Assembly (NCBI GenBank): GCA_020847045.1
Contig: JADLCT010000054.1
Coordinates: forward strand, 62,001 to 126,000
Length of the DNA: 64,000 nt
Direction of reading: 5' to 3'
DNA from: Bryobacterales bacterium
Lineage (GTDB): Bacteria > Acidobacteriota > Terriglobia > Bryobacterales > Bryobacteraceae
The notes beneath the pieces are model-generated. The model searched no databases. It saw only the letters and a list, made by a program, of their open reading frames with translations, and had not been told where the DNA came from. The translations under genes were made by a program, and so were the position numbers. Below, in pieces: positions 52,233 through 61,461 of this stretch. Position 1 is the first letter of the stretch; every line of letters starts with the position of its first letter.

Positions 52233-54208
52233 GCCCGCTGCTGTTCCTGCTGCTCGCCGCGCAGCACACTCCTGCCGAGCGGTACGAAATGTTTCAAAAG
52301 AATCTGGCGATGCGCGGCGAAGCGATCACGCGCGGCCAGTTCGACGGGATGAACGGCATCGAGGAATGGAAGCGGCGCCGCCCTGAGATCCGGCGCAAGT
52401 TTCTCGACATGCTTGGTCTTGATCCGCTGCCGGCGAGGACGCCCCTGAATGCGCGCGTGACGGGAGAATTTCAGCGCTCCGGCTACCGCGTGCAGAACAT
52501 CGTGTTCGAGAGCCAGCCCGGATTGTACGTCACCGGCAACCTCTATCTTCCCCACCCATCGCCGCCGCGGGCGCGATATCCCGCGATCGTCTATGTGTCC
52601 GGCCATTCGCCCGGGCCCTTGGGGGCCAAGGTGGACTACCAGCAGCACGGCATCTGGTTCGCCCGCCATGGTTATGCCGCGTTCCTTCTGGACACGATCG
52701 AGTTCGGCGAGATTCCGGGCATCCACCACGGAATTCACAACCTCGGAATGTGGTACTGGCTGTCACTCGGCTACACGCCAGCCGGCGCTGAGGTGTGGAA
52801 CGCCATCCGGGCGCTCGACTATCTCGAGACCAGAAGCGAGGCCGACACCTCTAAGGCCGCGATTACAGGGATCTCCGGCGGAGGTGCGATCACCTGGTTC
52901 ACCGCCGCCGCCGACGAGCGGTTCCGCGCGGCCGTTCCCGTGCTGGCCACCTGGACCGTGGGGCCGCACGTCGCCAACGACGTGGTGAAGCAAAACTGCG
53001 ACTGCATCTATTTCTGGAACAGCCACCAGCTTGACCTGCCCGTTGTCGGAGCGCTGATCGCCCCGCGTCCTCTCAAAATCATCAACGCCACTAAGGATGG
53101 GGCCTTCCCGCCGTCCGGCTATGAACCGGTGCATGAGAAGCTGCGGATGGTCTACGGCTGGTACGGCGCGCCGGAGAAACTGGCTGAATTTCACGCCCCC
53201 ACGCAACACGCCGACCTGCCTCCTTTCCGCAAGGAGGCCGATGAGTGGCTCAACCGCTGGCTGCGCGGCGACGCCTCGCCGTTCGAGGAAGGAGAGATCC
53301 AGAAGGAGACCGGCACTGAGCTCAGGGTGCTCGACCGCTATCCCCCCGATGCCAGGAACGAGGGCATTCATCGCGGCTTCATTGCCGCACATGCGCCGCG
53401 GAAGTGGAAGACGCTTCCCGAATGGCGCCGCCGGCGGAACGAGTTGTCCCGGACGCTGCGCGAGAAGGTGTTCGCCGCTTTCCCCAAGCAGCGTGTACCG
53501 TTCGACACATGGAAGAGCCCCCACAGGATGTGGACGGAACGGTACGCGGAGTCCTACAAGGTTGAGTTCACCACCGAGGAGAGCATCCGCGTGCATGGGC
53601 AGTTGTTTCTGCCGCGAAACGGCAAGGCGGCCACCTCCGCGTTGATCTTTGTGAAGGCGAAAGCCGACAACGTCTTTGCCGTGGACTACGACAACCTGCT
53701 GTCCGCCTTCGCAAACCATGCTGTTCTCGTGCTCAACCCACGCGCCGTGGATTACCCCATGGACACCAACCGGACTTCGGTGACGAAAATGACTGTGGCG
53801 CTGCTGGGCGCGACGCTCGAATCGCTCCAGCTTTGGGATGTGCTGCGCTCGATCGACTATCTGACAGAGGAGGAGAAGCTGAATCTCACCTCGATCTCGG
53901 TCTACGGGCGCAAGGAGATGGGAGGCCTGGCTCTGTACGCGGCGGCGCTGGACAGCCGCGTCACTCGTGTCATTCTCGATGACCCACCCGGTTCGCACTG
54001 GCAGGGCCCGGCGATGCTGAACGTCCTGCGCTTCACCGATCTTGCCGAGGTCGCCGCCATGGCCGCTCCCAGGGAGATCGTGTCCCTGACGCGGCTGCCG
54101 GATGCGTACGAATACACACGGTCGATCTACGCTCTGTACGGTAAGAACCAGTCCATTCGCGTGGCCGCTTCGCTCGGGGAAGCGCTGCAGGTAGGGGGGC
54201 AACTATGA
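52229..54208 (+). CDS. Two-domain exported alpha/beta-hydrolase, acetylxylan-esterase-like (2)
   Basis: 659 residues, starting inside the stop of the preceding paralogue (ATGA). The leader is short (SPLLFLLLAAQHTPA). Domain 1 has TGISGGGAITW with Ser216; domain 2 has YGRKEMGG with Glu563 at the nucleophile place. So both copies have lost the second Ser in different ways, a sign of long-standing relaxed catalysis in domain 2 or a new binding role. Tandem duplication is evident. Confidence 0.82.
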   Translation: MSPLLFLLLAAQHTPAERYEMFQKNLAMRGEAITRGQFDGMNGIEEWKRRRPEIRRKFLDMLGLDPLPARTPLNARVTGEFQRSGYRVQNIVFESQPGLYVTGNLYLPHPSPPRARYPAIVYVSGHSPGPLGAKVDYQQHGIWFARHGYAAFLLDTIEFGEIPGIHHGIHNLGMWYWLSLGYTPAGAEVWNAIRALDYLETRSEADTSKAAITGISGGGAITWFTAAADERFRAAVPVLATWTVGPHVANDVVKQNCDCIYFWNSHQLDLPVVGALIAPRPLKIINATKDGAFPPSGYEPVHEKLRMVYGWYGAPEKLAEFHAPTQHADLPPFRKEADEWLNRWLRGDASPFEEGEIQKETGTELRVLDRYPPDARNEGIHRGFIAAHAPRKWKTLPEWRRRRNELSRTLREKVFAAFPKQRVPFDTWKSPHRMWTERYAESYKVEFTTEESIRVHGQLFLPRNGKAATSALIFVKAKADNVFAVDYDNLLSAFANHAVLVLNPRAVDYPMDTNRTSVTKMTVALLGATLESLQLWDVLRSIDYLTEEEKLNLTSISVYGRKEMGGLALYAAALDSRVTRVILDDPPGSHWQGPAMLNVLRFTDLAEVAAMAAPREIVSLTRLPDAYEYTRSIYALYGKNQSIRVAASLGEALQVGGQL

Positions 54209-55557
54209 AACACTACTCGCGCCGTCATTTCGCAGGGGCCGCCGCGGGCGGGCTCGCCCTTCCGCTCGCCGCGCAGATTCCCGGGCAGAGGCCGCCGAAG
54301 CCGCCGGGCGTTGAGGTTCTCAACCCCCGGAACCGCGTCCCGGTAAGCTTCATGATCGACGATTCGACATGCCTGGTGAACCTGGCTCACTTCGCCATAC
54401 CGCAGTTCGCCGAAGTGTTTCCGGACCGCTACCGGCAGGACTGGCGCTCGTTGCCGCGCGAGATTCCCGACAGCTTTGTGCGCAAGTTCGGCGAGTGGTG
54501 CCATGCGCACGGCGTGAAAGGGAAGTACAGCATCGTCCCCTACCCGGCCTGCACGGGCTGGATGGATCGCGACAGTCCCGGCTGGTCCAAGAAGGATCTG
54601 GATGAGAGCCTCCGGCTGGTCCGGACGCTCATGCTTCCCAACTGGGACATCCACCCCGAGATGATCTCGCACACCTGGATCATCGACACGAACACCGGAC
54701 GCCCCTACCCCGAGCGCACCGACTTCTTCATGGAGAACTTCCGCTGGTCTGAGGGGAAGTCGGCCGATCAGCTCGCCGTCTACATGTCCTACGCGCTGCG
54801 GATCCTGAAGAACGTGGAGCTGCCGTGCGAAGGAATCACCACGCCGGGCGGCTTTGCCGGCCACGTGCTGCCCGCGCTCGCACAAGCTACGCTGCAATCG
54901 TGCCGCGATGTGTTTCAGGCGGAAATTCCGCACTATTTCCGGCACGCGATTCTCGACGGGCGCAGCGTGGCCCCCCGCGTCGAGTACGCCTCCGGGCTGG
55001 ACGGAAGCGATCCCCGTTGCGTCGTCTCGATCATCGCCTGCACCAGCGACTGGTTTGGCGGCTGGGATGGTCTGGCCGCGCCGGAACTGGACAAGATGAT
55101 CACGGAGGATTCGCGCGGCGGGCGGCTTCCCGAGGTGATCCGGCGGGGCGAACCTGCCGTGCTCTACGGGCACTGGCCGGGAATCTACTGCAACGGCCAG
55201 GAGACAGGCTTCCATACCTTGCAGAAGGTAGTCGCGCGGCTCCAGGCGGGCTTCGACAACCTGATCTGGATGAAGCTGAGCGAAATCGCCCGCTACTGGG
55301 CGGCGAAGGAGTTGACCCGCATCGAGGCTTCCGGCGGAACCGTTTCCTTCCAGGCCCCCTTCGCCTGTCCCCGGTTTACGCTGCGCTGTCCGGCGCGGAT
55401 CGGTGGCGCGCCCCGGCAGACGGTTGATGGGGAAACAAAACCGTTGCGGGAGGCGCCGCATCCGCTCGCTCTCGATGGCGGTACATGGACGCGCCAGGGT
55501 GGCCATGTCCTGGTTTGCGCCGATCTCCCAAAGGGCAAAAGCAGCCTGTCGCTATAA
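54205..55557 (+). CDS. Tat-exported polysaccharide-deacetylase-like protein
   Basis: 450 residues. Twin-arginine leader YSRRHFAGAAAGG; NodB-like fold: VPVSFMIDDSTC with the Asp pair, WCHAHGVKGKYSIVP, HPEMISHTWIIDTN and GITTPGGFAGHVLP. The motifs are recognisable but loose, so activity as a deacetylase is an inference. It overlaps the previous gene by ATGA; with the esterase-like pair it suggests that the substrate glycan carries acyl groups. Confidence 0.7.
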   Translation: MKHYSRRHFAGAAAGGLALPLAAQIPGQRPPKPPGVEVLNPRNRVPVSFMIDDSTCLVNLAHFAIPQFAEVFPDRYRQDWRSLPREIPDSFVRKFGEWCHAHGVKGKYSIVPYPACTGWMDRDSPGWSKKDLDESLRLVRTLMLPNWDIHPEMISHTWIIDTNTGRPYPERTDFFMENFRWSEGKSADQLAVYMSYALRILKNVELPCEGITTPGGFAGHVLPALAQATLQSCRDVFQAEIPHYFRHAILDGRSVAPRVEYASGLDGSDPRCVVSIIACTSDWFGGWDGLAAPELDKMITEDSRGGRLPEVIRRGEPAVLYGHWPGIYCNGQETGFHTLQKVVARLQAGFDNLIWMKLSEIARYWAAKELTRIEASGGTVSFQAPFACPRFTLRCPARIGGAPRQTVDGETKPLREAPHPLALDGGTWTRQGGHVLVCADLPKGKSSLSL

Positions 55558-55668
55558 GTGCTCCTGTAACGGCGCGGCTCGATTGCTGTCTAATAAAAGT
55601 AGAGGCGCAGGTGGTGGGGTTGAAGGGGCAGCCACCCGCCGAAGCGCGGGAGCCCGAAGGAGCAAATG

Positions 55669-56025
55669 ATGGGTACTTTGCAGATCAAGCGCATTGTAGA
55701 AGACGCGGGCCACGGCGATGGGACTCGGATTCTGGTGGACCGCCTTTGGCCGCGCGGACACACCAAAGCCTCGGTGAAGTACGATCTCTGGCTGCGCGAC
55801 GTGGCGCCCACCACGGAGTTGCGGCGCTGGTTTGGACACGAGGCCGAGCGTTGGCCGGAGTTCCGGAAGCGGTACTTCGCGGAGTTAAAGTCCAACCCGG
55901 AGGCGTGGGCGCCCATTGTGGACGCGCTGCGGAAGAGCAATGTCACGTTGCTGTTCGCCGCCCATGATGAGGAGCACAACAACGCCGTCGCCTTGCGTGA
56001 GTTTCTGTCCGCCCGCCATTCATGA
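55669..56025 (+). CDS. DUF488 family protein
   Basis: 118 residues. Family motifs ILVDRLWPRGHTKA, LWLRDVAPTTELRRWFGH and VTLLFAAHDEEHNNAVAL are clear. The start ATGGGT has AAGGAG six bases upstream; an ATG one codon earlier is possible. Function unknown; the family has been linked to stress. Its end overlaps the amidotransferase gene by 6 bp. The 111-bp gap before it contains no recognised gene. Confidence 0.85.
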   Translation: MGTLQIKRIVEDAGHGDGTRILVDRLWPRGHTKASVKYDLWLRDVAPTTELRRWFGHEAERWPEFRKRYFAELKSNPEAWAPIVDALRKSNVTLLFAAHDEEHNNAVALREFLSARHS

Positions 56026-56742
56026 AGAGACGAGGCGGCGCTCGATCCGGTCTAGAAGCTCGAAGAGGATGCGGCGCGCTTCGCCGCCGTGCGTGAACTC
56101 GCCGCTGAGAATCGTCCGCGGCTCCTGTTCGTAAGGGCCGGCGCCGATCTCGTGGGCGCAGTTCTCCAGCAGGGCTTCCAAACCCGCCCGTTGGATCTCG
56201 AAGTGGAACTGCAAGCCAAGCGCGCAGCGATGCTCGAAGGCCTGCACGGCGCATCCCTCGCTCGATGCAAGCAGGCGCGCGCCCTCGGGAAGATCGTAGG
56301 TCTCGCCATGCCAGTGCAGCACGGTCATCTCTTCCGGCAGACCGCCGAACAAGGTGTCCGCGCCCCCGCCGGCGCGAATAGGGAACCATCCGATTTCCTT
56401 GCAGGCGTTCTTCCTTACCGTGGCTCCGAGAGCCTCGGCGATCAATTGTGAGCCAAGGCAGACGCCCAGAACAAAGGTTTCTTGCCGCAGCGCGCTGGCG
56501 ATGAGAGCCTTCTCGCCGGGCAGCCAGGGGAACTCGGCCTCGTCGTGGACGCTCATGGGTCCTCCCATCACCACGAGCAGGTCGAACTGATCCGGACGGG
56601 GTTGTGGTTCGCCCTGGAACAGACGAACAGCCGTGAAGGCGTGACCCCGGTCCCGAGCCCACTCCGCGATGGCGCCCGGACCTTCGAAGGGAACGTGCAT
56701 CAGGCAGTGGATGCGCAGGGGCGCGCCGGCGTGGGGGACCAT
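56020..56742 (-). CDS. Class I glutamine amidotransferase
   Basis: 240 residues, GMP-synthase-like GATase fold: VVMGGPMSVHDEAEFPWL, nucleophile Cys in LGVCLGSQLIAEAL, and the His-x-Glu in LGLQFHFEIQR. It is a stand-alone amidotransferase like those that hydrolyse gamma-glutamyl bonds. Partner unknown. Convergent with DUF488 and divergent from 56822 by 79 bp. Confidence 0.85.
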   Translation of the reverse strand: MVPHAGAPLRIHCLMHVPFEGPGAIAEWARDRGHAFTAVRLFQGEPQPRPDQFDLLVVMGGPMSVHDEAEFPWLPGEKALIASALRQETFVLGVCLGSQLIAEALGATVRKNACKEIGWFPIRAGGGADTLFGGLPEEMTVLHWHGETYDLPEGARLLASSEGCAVQAFEHRCALGLQFHFEIQRAGLEALLENCAHEIGAGPYEQEPRTILSGEFTHGGEARRILFELLDRIERRLVSS

Positions 56743-56821
56743 CACACCATTATCTCCATCAGCTCCACCTTCCACTTCGCAAGCATCGCATGGCGCGGAG
56801 ACGGCATTGTATCCTTGTGCC

Positions 56822-57760
56822 ATGCCGAGCCCTCTGAGCACAGAGGAAACCATAGACCGTCTGGCGAACAGTATCTCGCCCGCCTACGCGGCGTTGCGCG
56901 ACTTCACGGCGCCGCAGGTCCGCGCGGCCGCGGCGGGCGTAATCGACCTGATGCTGGAGGAGCAACTGCGCGTGCCGGACACGTTTCGCGAGGAGTGTGC
57001 TCGCGCGGCGGCGCTACCGCCCAACGAAGCCATTGTGATGATGCAGGTCTGGCGCGATTCGCTGACGGAGGCGCGGCCGGACCGCAAGACCATGTCCTTC
57101 GTTCTGAAGCGGTTCCCTGCATGGTATGAGCGGTGCCCGCAACAGGCGCGGGAACCATGGCTGGCCGGCGTGGCCAGGCTGGGGCAGGCCATGCGCGGGT
57201 TGGGCGATGAAGGCATGGAGGCGCTGATGGAGGCCATGGCGCTGTGCGACGATCACTACGCTGCGCACAAGCTGCTGGAATCTGTGGCGGCTTATGCGCC
57301 GGCGACCGATGACGCGGTGTCCGCGGCGGTGATCCTTGCGCGCGCGGCGGCCCGCCTGGGCCGGCTGGACCTCTGGCTGGAGATCGCACAACGATTTCCT
57401 CCCGAGCGCTTGGAGGCGAGCGGTGAAGCGGAGAAGGGGCTGCCGGCGCTGGCGGAAATTCTCGATGCCGCGCCGCTGCATCCATTGCCGGCGCTGCGTT
57501 TGATTGGCGTGCTGGCTGGTGAAAACGACGGTACGGTGCGGATGGGCGGTCTGAAACTGGCGGCCCGGACAAAAGCGGTCCCCGATGCGGGCGTCTTTCT
57601 GGATGATGCGCGGGAGTTGATCGAGGCGCTCGGGATTCGCGCGCTGGGCGCCATTGTGAAGATACGGCCCGGCCATGATCTGGCGGCGCGCGTACTCGAA
57701 TTGCGCGGCGAGTTTGGCGCGCAGGCGGCCCTGCGGCTGCTCGAAAAAGGGTCGCTTTAG
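56822..57760 (+). CDS. Uncharacterised helical protein
   Basis: 312 residues, ATG. Almost all alpha-helical by eye, Ala/Leu-rich, without signal peptide or membrane helix. Segments such as LMEAMALCDDHYAAHKLLES and SAAVILARAAARLGRLDLWL look like HEAT- or TPR-like helical hairpins. No catalytic motif is seen. No family recognised. Its end meets the convergent gene in a 4-bp overlap. Confidence 0.75.
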   Translation: MPSPLSTEETIDRLANSISPAYAALRDFTAPQVRAAAAGVIDLMLEEQLRVPDTFREECARAAALPPNEAIVMMQVWRDSLTEARPDRKTMSFVLKRFPAWYERCPQQAREPWLAGVARLGQAMRGLGDEGMEALMEAMALCDDHYAAHKLLESVAAYAPATDDAVSAAVILARAAARLGRLDLWLEIAQRFPPERLEASGEAEKGLPALAEILDAAPLHPLPALRLIGVLAGENDGTVRMGGLKLAARTKAVPDAGVFLDDARELIEALGIRALGAIVKIRPGHDLAARVLELRGEFGAQAALRLLEKGSL

Positions 57761-58272
57761 GTGAGGCGTTCGAGCAGAGCGGCGATATAGTCGCTGTCGA
57801 CGAAACCGTTGCGGCCGTTGCCGCCTTCCTGGTAGCGCCAGCGGTTGATGCCGCGCTCCAGGCAGTAGAACAGCCGCTGATCCCGGATCTCGTCATGCTC
57901 GATCATGTGTTGATTGAAGGAGCTGACATGGCCTTCCAGCGTGTAGGGGATGCGGAAGTTGTCGGTGGAAATCATGGATTCGGTGGGCCGGAAGGTGAAC
58001 TGAATCAGACGGCCGTTCAGGTTGATCTGGAACAGCGTGGCGCTGTTTTCCTGGAAATGGCCCGCGTCGAACTGCGCGGGCGAGAGGTCGAGCTTCACCT
58101 GGCCGGTGAGCGAGTTCAACTCGTCCACGAAGCGGCGGCAGATGGTGTGCAGCTCCGCGGCCGCCTCACGGCGCACCTGTTGCAGAGCGAACTGGCGCGC
58201 CAGCTCCTGGCGGTCCTTTTCGGCCACCAGATCGAGAGCCCGCGCCAGCTTGCGCATGCGGTCGGAGGTCAT
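57757..58272 (-). CDS. Uncharacterised protein, 171 residues
   Basis: N-terminal helix (MRKLARALDLVAEKDRQELARQF) rich in charged residues, then a helical/beta region with LFQINLNGRLIQFTFRPTES and HMIEHDEIRDQRLFYCLERGI. No signal peptide. The ATG lies before the clear helix; the longer frame (from 58344) is antisense to non-coding leader. No family recognised; it ends with ALLERLT. Divergent from the PQQ-like gene. Confidence 0.7.
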   Translation of the reverse strand: MTSDRMRKLARALDLVAEKDRQELARQFALQQVRREAAAELHTICRRFVDELNSLTGQVKLDLSPAQFDAGHFQENSATLFQINLNGRLIQFTFRPTESMISTDNFRIPYTLEGHVSSFNQHMIEHDEIRDQRLFYCLERGINRWRYQEGGNGRNGFVDSDYIAALLERLT

Positions 58273-58373
58273 AACCCGGAATGAGAGTTCCACTGTAACG
58301 CAACGCGTGGAAGATTGACGTACGGGCTCACGCGGTAGTGGCAAACTCGTATACAGCGGAACAGGAGGCGGAT

Positions 58374-59816
58374 TTGTCCATTATGCGAATCGTGATCGGC
58401 GCCGTGGCGGCGCTGGCGGCGGGCGGTGCGGTGGCTTATTGGGCCGGAGTGCGCACGGAGTGGGACGGCACCGGAGCGCGGCCTATGCTGAAGTACGGCA
58501 CGCGAGACACGCGCGACGAGGTTCTGGAGCAGAGCCGCGCCGTGCAAAAGGAATCGCCCGAACCGGTGAGCGCGGAGATCGCGCCGCGGCCCCCCGCCGA
58601 TGCGAAGCCGGCCGCGCCCGCGCCGCAAAAGCAGTCCGAAGAGACGGCCCCGGACGGCGATACCTACTGGTCGGACTTCCGTGGTCCCGGACGCCAGGGC
58701 GTGTACGCGCAGACGCCGGTTCTGACCACATGGCCCGCCTCCGGACTGAAACGATTATGGAAGCAGCCTGTGGGGGGCGGATATGCCTCGTTCGTCGTGG
58801 CGCACAACCTGGCCTTCACCATCGAACAGCGGCGCGACAAGGAAGTTGTGGCCGCCTATGACCTGGCGACGGGACGCGAGCGGTGGACGAACCTGTGGCC
58901 GGGCGATTTCCGTGAGTCCATGGGCGGCGATGGTCCGCGCGCCACGCCCGTGTGGCACGAGGGGCGGGTGTATGCCATGGGCGCCGAGGGCGAACTGCGC
59001 GTGATCGACGCCCGGACCGGGGCGACCGTATGGCGGAAGAACATACTGAGCGACAACGGAGCGCGCAACCTGGAGTGGGGCATGGCCGCGTCGCCCCTGG
59101 TGGTGGACGGGCTGGTGGTGGTGCAGCCGGGCGGCTCCAACGGCCGCAGCATCGTCGCCTATCACAAGGAGACGGGCGAGCGCGCCTGGTCGGCGTTGAA
59201 CGATAAGCAGGCCTACACGTCGCCAGTTGTGATGGAACTGGCCGGGAAACGACAGATTGTCGCCGTGACGGCCGAACGCGTGGTTGGCCTGGAACCCGCC
59301 GGCGGAGCGCTGCTTTGGGAGTATCCCTGGCGCACCGAGTACGACGTGAATAGCGCGCAGCCGCTGCCGGTGGGGCCGGCGTCGTTCTTCATCTCGGCCG
59401 GCTATGGCCACGGGGCGTCCGCCGTGGAGGTGGCGGCGCAGGGCGCCGGGTGGCAGGCGCGCAAGGTCTGGTCCAGCAACCGGATGAAGAACAAGTTCAA
59501 CAGCTCGGTGCTGCATCAGGGATACCTGTACGGTCTGGATGACGGCATTCTCGCCTGCTTGGATGCGCGGACGGGGGCGCAGAAATGGAAGGGGGGGCGG
59601 TATGGCTTCGGGCAACTCCTGCTGGCCTCCGGCCACCTGGTGGTGATCACGGAGGAGGGCGAACTGGTGCTGGTGAAGGCGTCGCCAGAGTCGCACCAGG
59701 AACTGGCGCGGTTCGAGGCGGTCACCGGGAAAACCTGGAACAATCCGGCCATCAGCAACGGGATTCTACTGGTGCGCAACACCACGGAGATGGCGGCCTT
59801 CCGCATCGCGCCCTGA
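58374..59816 (+). CDS. PQQ-like beta-propeller outer-surface or periplasmic protein
   Basis: 480 residues from TTG with GGAGG five bases upstream; an ATG three codons later is also possible. N-terminal membrane helix (MRIVIGAVAALAAGGAVAYW) acts as an anchor or signal, then a Pro/Ala-rich linker (about 50-95) and PQQ-like repeats (WPASGLKRLWKQPVGGG, VVAAYDLATGRERWTNLW, VIDARTGATVWRKNI, ACLDARTGAQKWKGG). No PQQ-dehydrogenase motif, so it is probably a structural BamB-like or sensing protein. Confidence 0.82.
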   Translation: MSIMRIVIGAVAALAAGGAVAYWAGVRTEWDGTGARPMLKYGTRDTRDEVLEQSRAVQKESPEPVSAEIAPRPPADAKPAAPAPQKQSEETAPDGDTYWSDFRGPGRQGVYAQTPVLTTWPASGLKRLWKQPVGGGYASFVVAHNLAFTIEQRRDKEVVAAYDLATGRERWTNLWPGDFRESMGGDGPRATPVWHEGRVYAMGAEGELRVIDARTGATVWRKNILSDNGARNLEWGMAASPLVVDGLVVVQPGGSNGRSIVAYHKETGERAWSALNDKQAYTSPVVMELAGKRQIVAVTAERVVGLEPAGGALLWEYPWRTEYDVNSAQPLPVGPASFFISAGYGHGASAVEVAAQGAGWQARKVWSSNRMKNKFNSSVLHQGYLYGLDDGILACLDARTGAQKWKGGRYGFGQLLLASGHLVVITEEGELVLVKASPESHQELARFEAVTGKTWNNPAISNGILLVRNTTEMAAFRIAP

Positions 59817-59875
59817 GAGTTTTTCCGGCGTGGCGAGACCACTTGAGCGGAGGTTTTGCGCCTTCCCTTCGGTCC

Positions 59876-60349
59876 ATGCCAATCACCACACGACATCAAC
59901 GCCTTCTCGCGGCGGCCCGGCGCGAGGGATTTCTCCGGGCGGCGGCGGGCGAGGACGATGCTGCGCTCAGGGCCTGGGGGCGATGGTGTATGAAGATGCG
60001 CGTTCCCGTGCTGGTGTGGCTGCGGCCATCCAAGGCGGCGCGCGCCGGGAAGCTGATGCTGGATCTGTGCACGACGCCGAACGGATTCAGTGACGAGGGG
60101 CGGGAGGCGGTTCGCCTCATGCTGGCCCGGCTGTGCCCCAATGGCCGGGGGCGCGTGGAGGCTGTGGGCGCCGAGTGGCAGCCCGTGAGCGCGTTACAGG
60201 TGGCGGCCACGGCCGGTGAGCTGTTCCGCATGGCCTCCACGATTGGCGTCTATCAGCCCGACCTGCGGCGGCTGGAGGCGCGCCTTAGGGAGATGGCGCG
60301 CCAGTTGAAGCTGCCCGTGCCCATCCGGCGGCGCAAAGCGATTGCCTAG
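59876..60349 (+). CDS. Uncharacterised basic protein, 157 residues
   Basis: No signal peptide or membrane helix. Arg-rich throughout, with the segments RMASTIGVYQPDLRRLEARL and KLPVPIRRRKAIA at the end. No motif recognised. Ends 4 bp inside cheB on the other strand. Confidence 0.65.
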   Translation: MPITTRHQRLLAAARREGFLRAAAGEDDAALRAWGRWCMKMRVPVLVWLRPSKAARAGKLMLDLCTTPNGFSDEGREAVRLMLARLCPNGRGRVEAVGAEWQPVSALQVAATAGELFRMASTIGVYQPDLRRLEARLREMARQLKLPVPIRRRKAIA

Positions 60350-61458
60350 AACCGGGCTGGCGTGGCGAGCGCACGCGCCTGGCGCAGGGCGCTGAGCATG
60401 GCGGCGGGAACTTTCAGCAGAGGCAGAACCTGCTCGGCCCCGCCCAGCCGTATGGCTTCCATCGGCATCCCAAACACCACGCAGCTCTGCTCATCCTGGG
60501 CGATCGTGCGCGCGCCCGCCTGGCGCAGCGCCAGCATCCCCTGCGCGCCGTCGGCCCCCATGCCGGTGAGCAGGGCGGCCACCACTGGCCCCCGCGCGGC
60601 CTGCACCATGGACTGAAACATGACATCGACGCTCGGCCGCTGGTAGCACACCGCCGGGCCGTTCCGCAGCGCCACGCGGTACCCGTTGCCGGCCCACTGC
60701 AACACCATGTGCAGCCCCCCCGGGGCGACCAGCGCCTTGCCCGGTCCCACCACGTCGCCGTCAGCGGCCTCCTTCACGTCCATGGCGCAGTTTTCGTTCA
60801 GACGTTCGGAGAAGGTCTTGCTGAAGCCGGCCGGGATGTGCTGCGTGATCAGGATGCCCGGCGAGTTCCGGGGCAGGCGCGAGAGCACATTCAGAATCGC
60901 CTCGGTGCCCCCGGTGGAGGCGCCAATGCCGAACAGAGTGTGCGGCGGGTAATGGAGCGTGGGATCGTCGGCTGGAGGTGTATGCGCGGCGGCCTGCGTT
61001 GCGCGCGCGGCCAGCCCGGACGTCCAGCCGGCCGGCGAAGCCTTGCGCTCCACGCGGGCCTTGGCGGCGGCGCGGATCTTGAAGCAGAGGGTGTCCACCA
61101 GTTCGCCCACCGAGTAGGGGCCGTTGGGCTTGGCCAGCACCTCGACGGCGCCCGAGCGCAGCGCCTCCAGCGCGTTTTCCTGAGAGGCCCTCACAAGCGA
61201 GCTGATCACCACCACGGGCAGCGGGTTCGTGGCCATCAGCTTGCGCAGGAAGGTGAGCCCGTCCATGCGGGGCATCTCCAGATCGAGCGTCAGCACGTCC
61301 GGCTTGAGCTGGGCGATCCGCTCCTGGGCCACCAGCGGGTCCGGCGCCGTGCCGGCGATTTCGATCTGCGCGTCCTTCGAAAGCGCCTCGGTGAGAATCT
61401 TGCGCACCAGCGCGGAGTCGTCGACGATCAGGACGCGTACTTTCTTTCCAGGTGTCAT
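60346..61458 (-). CDS. cheB: Chemotaxis methylesterase/glutamine deamidase
   Basis: 370 residues. Receiver domain (about 1-120) with Asp59 in LTLDLEMPRMDG, a linker, and the methylesterase domain with the Ser in GIGASTGGTEAI, His in LITQHIPAGF and Asp in LLTGMGADGAQGM. It removes methyl groups from chemoreceptors. Last gene of the che unit in this window. Confidence 0.96.
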   Translation of the reverse strand: MTPGKKVRVLIVDDSALVRKILTEALSKDAQIEIAGTAPDPLVAQERIAQLKPDVLTLDLEMPRMDGLTFLRKLMATNPLPVVVISSLVRASQENALEALRSGAVEVLAKPNGPYSVGELVDTLCFKIRAAAKARVERKASPAGWTSGLAARATQAAAHTPPADDPTLHYPPHTLFGIGASTGGTEAILNVLSRLPRNSPGILITQHIPAGFSKTFSERLNENCAMDVKEAADGDVVGPGKALVAPGGLHMVLQWAGNGYRVALRNGPAVCYQRPSVDVMFQSMVQAARGPVVAALLTGMGADGAQGMLALRQAGARTIAQDEQSCVVFGMPMEAIRLGGAEQVLPLLKVPAAMLSALRQARALATPARF

Positions 61459-61461
61459 GAG

